A stretch of 64,000 bases of DNA from Leucocoprinus leucothites. Lineage: Eukaryota > Basidiomycota > Agaricomycetes > Agaricales > Agaricaceae. Shown here one piece after another: positions 56,444 through 64,000 of the stretch. The position numbers were made by a program, and so were the translations under genes. The first letter of the stretch is position 1; each line of letters opens with the position of its first letter. Where the stretch lies: the NCBI GenBank assembly GCA_013368445.1, contig JAACJO010000031.1, forward strand, positions 362,918 to 426,917, given 5' to 3'. The notes beneath the pieces are model-generated. The model was given only the letters and a program-made list of their open reading frames with translations, did no database searches and was not told where the DNA came from.

Positions 56444-59400
56444 TTAGACATCCTTGGGCGGAGTGAAATGCACTGTGCTTGTCCTCGGACCAAGCTCAAC
56501 TCCACCGCTGATTCTCGCAGTGGACACCATACCAACACCATGTATATGATACTGCTCCCCCACGATATCCTTCGCAGCCACCATCAACCTATCCAGCCTA
56601 TTAACAATCCTAAACGCAATTGAGACTCCTACGCAGAACATCCTGTGCAATGTCGGGATTAGAGAACTGGGAAGATGTTAAGGAAAATGCTGATGTGCGT
56701 ACAGATACTGCTCATTTTGCAATGTGTCCAGCGTCAAGGAACGCGGTAACCCATAGTCCTCTTCCGACTCTTTATGAATGATATCGAGTCCATGATATTT
56801 AAGCATAAATCGATCAATGAGGGGACCAGGCGTAATCTGGGGTAATGGATTTCCTGTGCGAAGAGAGGATGCGATCATACCTGCATATCGTACTTCAAGT
56901 TAGCCTAGGCACGATGCTGAAATCAGGCGAAAAAAGGATCTCACTGATGACGGCCAGAATATCTCCCTGAAAGTCCGGATCAGTAAAACGAGTCCTCTTC
57001 AATAATGCCCGGGTCCACGCAGGTTCCAAATGTTCGATAACAGACATTAAATGAGCCAGCGAATATGCAATCTGCCTATATTGTCGTCAAACTCATGAGA
57101 CCAAGGGATTCAAGGAAGGGCATACAGCTGAAGCTCCATAACCTTCTGATAACGCTGGGCTGGCCATCGCCCTCTTAGCGAAAACTAGATCCAGAATTGA
57201 CGAGTCAGGAGGTTCTCGAGCGCTGTATCTGCCTAGGGAGACAAGACGAACCTCATAAATTACATTCGCCCGTAAGACCACCGACCTCTTCAGTTTGCTC
57301 CGAATCGCAATCAGGCTCGTAATGATCTCCTGAACCTCCGATTCGCGATGCGTATTCGCGTACGATACAACTGCGCAATAAATCGAACCCAGTTCACCAC
57401 ATGTTGTAGAAAGCAGCCGTCTTTGGTAGCGACGAATTGTCGTAGAGGGAGGTAGGAAAGATACAATGCTATTGCAAATAAGAGGTATCGTTAGCTAAGC
57501 CTGCGAATAGTGAGAATATTACTCACAACGCCGCTGCTACACCACATGTCACCAATAAGAACCGTCTCCAGGCGACAGAAAACCCGGCTCCGGGAGATCC
57601 AGGGGCAATTAAATGAAGATCCTGGTGTGAATAACCAACGACCTATAATCCCATCCAGTCGTGCGCAACTTTCAGTATTTGGGGCCACAGGAGTCGGAAA
57701 CCACGCCACGTACCAAAACCGCAGTGACGAAAAACACAATATTAGTCATGGGTGGTCCCGGCCAATACAATCTCGCGAAATAGAAGAAAGGGAAACATAC
57801 GCCAAGGACTGCCGCAAGTCCATAAGGGCTATCAGTGGCGTTTCCCCGCGATATATACCTATAAGTGAACAAAAATATATTCAACTGACTGAAAGACGCT
57901 ATGCATATAGCACTCACCAGATCACCATTCCGACTACGCCACCAGCAAATGTGCTGAGAACACGGGCCGTCAATCCGAATGTTGTATCCCCTCTGAACCG
58001 GGCGAGCGTAAGTTGCCCCATCACGCTGTATTATCTGCGATCAGTCCCCGAATCTTCGCTTATCGGCGTTAAAGGAGGACTCACATAGCCCAAACGAAAC
58101 GGTTTTCTGACCGATCCCGATCGTATGTCATGAGTCAACGTCGCACGCTAGCAAAAAACCATTTGACTCACCGTATGCAAAGCTTGCCGAACTCTTGATA
58201 AAAGAAGGCAAACACAGCAAAACTGTGAATAATCCAGCTTTGATCGCAAACAACACATTCCCATGTGCTAAACTTGCGGCAGCGTGATATAACACCGTCA
58301 TTACCCATTCAAAAGCATTGCGTGGGGGAAGGGCGTCGGGATCGCGTTGGCGTGGCATGCCAAGATCTTCAAGTGTGTTCGGTTGAACACCCTGAATTAC
58401 ATCTGCGCGTGGATGGTAGAGTGGCGAAGTGGTTCAATGATGCGATGTGGAGACGGAGGAAAACGCCGAAATGAATTGAGCAACGGAGGCCGACGGCAAA
58501 ACGATGTTGAACATGATTCGAAAATCGAAAAGGAAGAAAAAACGAAGGGATCAATCAGATAAGTGATTTGAACCCTGCATGTGTGCAAATGTCCACTTAC
58601 CGGGATCATCATCCTCATCATTCTCCACAGCCTCGGCTACATCATATTTATTCCACAATAACAGCCTTTTCACAGGAGTCCATAACCGCATTCGGTCTCT
58701 CTCTCCTTCCAGTCTGATGACTTCGTCGAGCTATATCCAATCATCAGCATCCGCTTGTTTTGCCAATAGTGATCCCGAAGATTCGGTCACCGAAGAGAAG
58801 GATGGAAATGTGCACGTACCATGCTCACCACGACTCCAGAGAATTGCATGAGGTGGAACTGATAGACGTAGCAATGGAAGAGGTATCGGTGTGGAGGCAT
58901 GACATAGTCCGGATTATCTTCCGTCGTAGATCTATCGAATGCCGGCCGATATGGTTCAAGTACTTTCAAACTAAACACAGCAAAAAATGTCAAAAACACG
59001 GGGATTGAGGAGAGTTAAAAGCAGACCTGGTACGCACCGCTTATCGCTCCGGAAATCCTCCAGTGCAGATGCAACTTGATACCTCAGCCTCTGAACAGTG
59101 TCCAGCCTGTTCTGCCGCCTCGTCTCACATGCTGCAGTCTTCATCCAGAAGTGAAATTTGTCTTCCCGTACAGTCCCGAGCCAATCACGAACACCAGTTA
59201 GGCCGTCCTTCGTAGCATTGAGAAGATCTGTGCAGCTTAAAAGACACGTCAGACTGCTTCACAAACACGAAATTACCCGTGACTCACCAATCTCGTAAAA
59301 GCTCAGTTGCTCTCTGCGTGTAAACGTCTCCATAGGGATCATGTAACCTCGTAGCCTCCAGGTTCATATATCTCTGACTCTCAAACACGCCTACAGCATG

Positions 59401-61281
59401 CTCTCCTCCTCCCTTCCGTATTCCGAGAGACAGATGCAAAAGCGAGTGATGAAGCTGATGACCATGATGATGAAGGTGAGAATGGTGATGGTGTGGCGAG
59501 GTAGCTATGATCGGGGAAGACGTCTGCGATCCTCCAGTACGCATCCTCTCAAGCGAACGCGAAGGCTTCCTCGAAGGCGGGCGAGATCGAAACATTCTCC
59601 TCGATCTCGTGGAGTGCGGTGTCTTTGCTCCATCTAAAAGTGGACTTTCCCCGGGCCCTGGTGCCACGACTTTGACAACTCCACCACCATCTATCGTACT
59701 CTGAATCTCGCTACCGGGAACTACACCATCTTCCACCTGAACACGTAACTTGGGCCTTCCTTCTCCGCGAACCGGTGAAGGGGGACGCGAAACGACTGGG
59801 CTACCTGGTACTAAGGGGGTATTCGCGCCAGAAGGTGCAGGTGTCGTGGGGAACGGATCTCTCGACGGATCTGCCAACGTAAAGTATACCGTCATTCCAT
59901 TCGCCCTTCCTGCCAACCGCCTGCCAAGTCGCTGAAATGTACAGAAGTCATCGGGTGCAAATCGTGACCAACTGAAATCGTTGTTAAGGAGTCGAACCGA
60001 TGCCGCGAGAGAGATGAGGACTCCCTCGGAGCTGTCCCCAGCCACTGTTATAGAATTTGCCAAGGACCCGAATTCATCGGAGCGTACGTCGGTGTCGAGG
60101 ATTTTGCAGTGGTCATCGAGGGATGATATTAGAGGCGTCAGGAAGAGTTGAAGTCGATGGGTGAATTGATGGGAGATGGTGGAAGGGAAGATAACAAGTG
60201 CTCCGATTAGAGCCAAAGCAGAATGAAAACATAGGGGAATGATAATAGTACGTCCGACCTAAGAGAGAAGATGAGGTACGTTTGGAGTCGTTTACAAGAG
60301 AAACTTACGAGATAATACGGGAAGGGAAACAAACAAGCAGTAGTCAACGAAATGTCTGAAACACCGTCGTTAGTGGAGACATACATACACATAGACGAGA
60401 CATACCTATACATATGCAAGCAAATACAGTCGGGAAAAGATACGGACCAGGTCCCTGCCTGGCTTTGATGTACAAGAAGAATGCACTCCCTAAAAACACG
60501 AAAACCGCCATGATGACTGTCGGCTACGCACATAATGCAATATCAGCCACCGAGAGATCACGATGGACCAAAATTAGAATCGTTATCTTACCGCTGCCTG
60601 AATGTATTCTCCGGAGACTGCTTGAATGAATGTGACTGTGCGGTCTGTATTGGTTCTTGCCAGATTGGCGAGGAAGACCCCTAGGGACACCCATCTACGT
60701 CGAGTAAGCGAAAGACGAAACGGATGAGCATGTGTCAGGGAGCAAGGGGTAAGAATGTAGTGGAGATCAGCTTACGACCACGCAACCGCCACGAATAGCA
60801 GAATTAGGAACTCGCGTTCCAAAACCCCCACAAATGGATCATTCGGCGGTGACAAGAAGGCAGCTGGAGCTCGATGTTAGTAAAGGGGCTCAATTCATGA
60901 AATAAGGGTATGAAGGGTTACCGATTAATATGAGGAAGCTTGCCTGCAGAAATTGTTTGATCAGTGCAGGCACAGGAACTACAAGAAGTATAGAACACGC
61001 ACCTGCCCCATAAGTATCTCCACCTTCGGTATGATAAACAGCACGGTGGAAACCCATGCTACAATCGAGCATCGTATCACCGGCTTGATATTTGACCACG
61101 TCCAACTTCTCGGTATCCACTGGAGGCTCTGGGGAAGGTGAAAACTGAAAGGTTTCTTTGAATTAACGTCGGCAGATGATGATGATGATGTTGAAGTGCT
61201 TGATCCTGTGCTCGACGGCTCGATCTTGGCACGCGCACCCATTTCTTCGACTTGGGTTTGTCCAGGCTGCGAAGGAATCAT
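56444..61281 (-). CDS. FUSC / DUF2421-type large membrane transporter (Bre4-like)
   Basis: A long minus-strand gene with more than ten short introns; I verified only some joins. Exon 1 (61281-61003) starts MIPSQPGQTQVEEM, has a Ser-rich stretch, and then enters membrane with VIRCSIVAWVSTVLFIIPK. The N-terminal bundle continues with FLILLFVAVAWSWVSLGVFLANLA, AFFLYIKARQGPGPYLFPTVFA and LALIGALVIFPSTISHQF. A cytosolic domain follows (59.3-60.2 kb) with His-rich and PSRKPSRS pieces. A second bundle at 57.5-58.4 kb (VLLCLPSFI, GLAAVLGVCFPFFYFARLYWPG) leads to the DUF2421 C-terminus (ERMKY-like helices, MFCVGVSIAFRIVNRLDRLM after a spliced Leu). Homologues include fungal Brefeldin A-sensitivity proteins and aromatic-acid exporters. 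Location and substrate are unknown. Confidence 0.86.
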
Positions 61282-61635
61282 AATGAGGTGATATATGACT
61301 ATGCCAGTGCTTGCTGCCGCGAAATCGGAGAAGAAAAGGGGAGAGGAAGTAGAGAAGCAAAGGGGACGGTCAAGTGTTCATAAGAATGTTGACGTCGGTG
61401 TTTGGCGCTCTCCTCATTTCTCACCGGAGTAATGCCGGACCGGCAATGTCACAAGATCATGTGACGAGATTTGCGCGCTTTACCCCAGGGTTCAAGGCTG
61501 GCAGGCTGTAGTTGAGCACAAGCCAGGTATACAACGGAACGAGGTCAGTAAATCAAACAGGGGCCGAACGGTTATACATTTCAGTGTCTATTTTACAAGT
61601 CCAAAGCTGCATGGACAACGAACCGGAATCAAAAT

Positions 61636-62491
61636 CTACCATACCGAGCTTCCACCTGGTGGACTGCCCACTGTCGGACTCGGTAGACTCGGCTGCACAC
61701 CAGAGGCAGGTTTCGGCGCAGCAATGCTCTCTGTCTCCTTCCTCCATTCTATCTTTTCTACCCGTACCTCTCCATCAATCAGCTGGTAAACGTAGGTTAC
61801 TACAATAGGACCTTGAATGTCGAGAAGCGCGAACGAGGGCGTCGGATCACTGTTTAGCGAGAGAGAGAATGGATAGATATAGTTAGTGATGGAGAGTCAA
61901 GATAATATTAGCGTTTGTGCGTACCCGTTAAAGGCACCCGTCCATGCGCCGGTGGCTGAACCAGGGTTCACGAAGAACCGGTTGTCAAGCTCGACGGCTT
62001 GGAAACTGTCCAGAAATAAGTACATAGACCTAAGAGGGACAAAGCGCGTCCTTACACATGAGTATGCCCGGAAACCAGCACATCAACGTCCATCTGCCGA
62101 GCGATTGACCTCAGCGAGTCGATATCCCCCGTTGGTATACATTGGTGTCCATGGATGAGTCCCATTTTAATCGGACTGTGTATAACCGTCGCCGTCATTG
62201 GAAAGTTCGAGCCCTAAAATATAAGTTCAGCATGCGGTTGTAGAGGCATGTGATGAGTACGCATACAAAGTCTCAACGATGAAATGGCGGCACCTCGTCG
62301 TAGTCGCCCTTGACAACATGTACATCGGGGCAAATAGTCCGCAGGTAGTCGAACGTTTCCTTGTCACAAACGTTCCCTGTACATAGAATTTGCTGAATCT
62401 TCCCAGGTACGAGTAGCTTCTTGAATTTGAGTGGCAGATCGTGGATTCTGTGGGGGATGTGGAGGTCGCCGATGATGAGGACTAGGACCAT
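61636..62491 (-). CDS. VPS29: Retromer subunit Vps29
   Basis: Four exons (minus: 62491-62294, 62213-62056, 62005-61925, 61849-61636) give 216 residues. The phosphoesterase-like fold is clear: [54 protein letters not shown] and [11 protein letters not shown] in the canonical order. Vps29 is a core retromer scaffold that binds Vps35 for endosome-to-Golgi recycling. It keeps the metal-site residues, but in this family they serve protein binding rather than catalysis. A C-terminal extension of ~30 Pro/Ser/Gly-rich residues ([13 protein letters not shown]) follows the conserved domain. The start at 62491 is set by [11 protein letters not shown]. Confidence 0.95.
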
Positions 62492-63141
62492 TGTGGTGAG
62501 TGATGAGAGCCAACTTGGCCGAGCTTGCAAGTGCGTACTTTGTTTGGCTCAGAAGAAAGCGCCAAATATTTATCAATGAATCTACTACAGGTTATCTTCC
62601 TCGAGACTACACAACCCTACGAGCCTTATATCTTTTGCCAGCTGAGGAGGACTCTACCCGCTTCTCCATTTACAAGGATTACTGTAATGTAAGTCAAACG
62701 AGGCTCTTCATTTGCGGATCTTGACCGCGGTATGTTCCTTCAACTTTAGCATAACGCAAGATATTCACAGATCAAGATTACAGTTTTCGATGGCAAAACG
62801 CCAGCGTCGGACACAACGCATCGGCAGGAATCCCGCATACGTTACCCCAGCGTCAAATGCTGCAGGCCTCGACGGCGCGCATTGGACCCGAGACGAGGCC
62901 TGGAGTAGGAGGAATCGGTGTCGGACGTTTGGAGCACGATCGATGGCTCTAGGCCTGTAGGGAACATGCTGAACGCAAAGTTCAAGAGCAAGTACGAGCT
63001 TAAATGAGCGTGTACGCTGAGTTTCTCTATCCTCATTATGTTCTGGAAGTCTCTGAAATTGAACCGGTAGAGACTCGCTTTTACCGAGCTCCACCTGCAC
63101 TCATCTCTGTGCACCCTCCAGGAATCGCGTACAGGTACCAC
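62492..63141. other. Region between VPS29 and the coiled-coil gene
   Basis: Probably a divergent promoter plus unresolved 5' exons of the next gene. An open stretch around 62790-62950 on + includes QASTARIGPETRPGVGGIGV in one frame, which could be an exon, but I could not link it confidently. Confidence 0.3.
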
Positions 63142-63742
63142 AACACTCACTCTCAGCTCATTCTCTGCTCCTCCCGATTCGTCACTTGGTCCACCCTCCG
63201 TCCAATCCCTCACTCGATACCACCCCTTAGAGCTTCGTGCTCTCAAAGCCAAGTTGGATAAACTACGAGAGGAGAAGGAGTCGATCCATTATGTCGCCCG
63301 GGGGCAGGACTCGACCATCGTTGAAGGAGAGCTGAAGAACCAGGCCGGGTATCTCCACAAAATGGAGGGCACAAGGAGTCGCATGGACGCCGAACTCGTG
63401 TCGTTACAGGTATGACGCAGCTTATTGAATATTCGCGCTAATAGAGTCGTTCATTCGAGGCCTCAGCTGTGTATACCAAACATAAAAACCGTCCAACTTG
63501 TTTTTTTTTTCTTTGGTCCTGCGTTTCTCTTCATCTCTGGCGCACCTCGTTTCTTTTTCTCAGGGATCTTATTTGCCTACCTTTTCCAAGGGTTCTTGCA
63601 TGCGTTTTCATGCTGACTCCCTCGGTTTATTTCTTTTCTAAATTACTGTTCTACGGGTTTCAGGCTGTTGTCGAGGATACTTGCACATCAAACGAGAAAC
63701 CAATATTAAAGATTCACTATTTTATTCTGGCCGTCCTCGGGT
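63142..63742 (+). CDS. Coiled-coil protein, ends unresolved
   Basis: An exon from an acceptor at about 63141 (GTACAG|) to a donor at about 63411 (CAG|GTATGA) reads a Ser/Pro-rich segment (SSFSAPPDSSLGPPSVQS). A clear heptad-rich coiled coil follows: HPLELRALKAKLDKLREEKESI and MEGTRSRMDAELVSLQ. The next exon probably begins after a TTTCAG at about 63663 (AVVEDTCTSNEK) and would stop at 63742. A different phase would run to 63839 (VTVTFNEAPISPQLLQ). The intervening ~250 bases are T-rich. Neither the start nor the final exon is certain, and no family is recognised. Confidence 0.38.
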
Positions 63743-63895
63743 AACCGTTACGTTTAACGAAGCCCCGATTAGTCCTCAGCTGCTTCAAAACACTCTTTCC
63801 TCTCTCGAGCAAGAAATTTCGGAAGACAACCGCCCGTAGTGAGAATCCTATTTTATCGCGATGATACAATATTACGGTATATATGTCCACCACAG

Positions 63896-64000
63896 CTACC
63901 TGAAAACAAGGACGAGCCCCAAGATTGCAGCACCGACGACCCATTCCAGTTCCATCATCCCTTTCTTTGGCGGCGCGGTATTCTTGGCTTTCTCAGTATT
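63896..64000 (-). CDS. C-terminal end of a probable tail-anchored membrane protein (partial)
   Basis: An open frame enters from the right edge and ends at a TAG at 63896. The 34 visible residues are polar and basic (KAKNTAPPKKG) and then form a single hydrophobic segment, WVVGAAILGLVLVF, ending one residue before the stop. That is the form of a tail anchor. It is convergent with the coiled-coil gene. The identity cannot be determined from this fragment. Confidence 0.45.
   Translation of the reverse strand, partial: NTEKAKNTAPPKKGMMELEWVVGAAILGLVLVFR

Noticed and set aside
1..64000. tRNA, rRNA or CRISPR features
   Set aside because: No cloverleaf-like segment, rRNA-like block or regularly spaced short repeats was recognised by eye, and CRISPR is not expected in a fungal nuclear genome.

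Overview
This window comes from the nuclear genome of a filamentous basidiomycete, most likely Agaricomycetes. Nearly every gene is cut by many short introns (mostly 48-80 bases) with GT-AG ends and short exons. The repertoire is typical of that class: expanded F-box proteins, a DUF6534-type seven-helix membrane protein, a mushroom-type sesquiterpene synthase, a P450, a GH5 endoglucanase without a carbohydrate-binding module, and a small secreted cysteine-rich protein. Exon joins below were made by hand from splice motifs, reading-frame phase and family conservation, and should be read as models.

Region 1 (1-24.2 kb) is accessory and duplication-rich. It opens with the 3' part of an oxysterol-binding protein gene. 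Two decayed copies of that gene's 3' end follow, interleaved with copies of a gene for a ~90-residue protein. A third copy of the small gene lies at 12.3 kb. One copy appears to have received a ~330-base element with terminal inverted repeats. Three paralogous F-box genes follow (one on +, two on -), with a fourth, different F-box gene between them. Next is a ~1.45 kb tandem duplication carrying an unrecognised intron-rich gene. The region ends with a minus-strand gene for a multidomain protein: a helical N-terminus, an EF-hand-like middle and a receiver-like domain. This is the most unusual gene in the window.

Region 2 (25.5-44.4 kb) is mostly ordinary. It holds a large SH3-TBC protein whose two catalytic fingers look degenerate, a Golgi-type PC-esterase-like protein, a cytochrome P450, a multi-pass membrane protein, the v-SNARE Vti1, a DUF6534 membrane protein and a secreted GH5 enzyme.

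Region 3 (44.4-64 kb) has sparse stretches between conserved genes: a sesquiterpene synthase, LSM6, a Gdt1/TMEM165 Mn/Ca transporter, a small secreted cysteine-rich protein, a very large FUSC/DUF2421 membrane transporter, the retromer subunit VPS29, a poorly resolved coiled-coil gene, and the C-terminal end of a tail-anchored protein at the right edge.

Vti1 (endosome-Golgi fusion), VPS29 (retromer), the TBC protein (Rab control), Gdt1 (Golgi ion homeostasis) and the oxysterol-binding protein (lipid transfer) all act in endomembrane traffic. Their proximity looks incidental. The terpene synthase and P450 are 12 kb apart with unrelated genes between them, so a biosynthetic cluster is not established.
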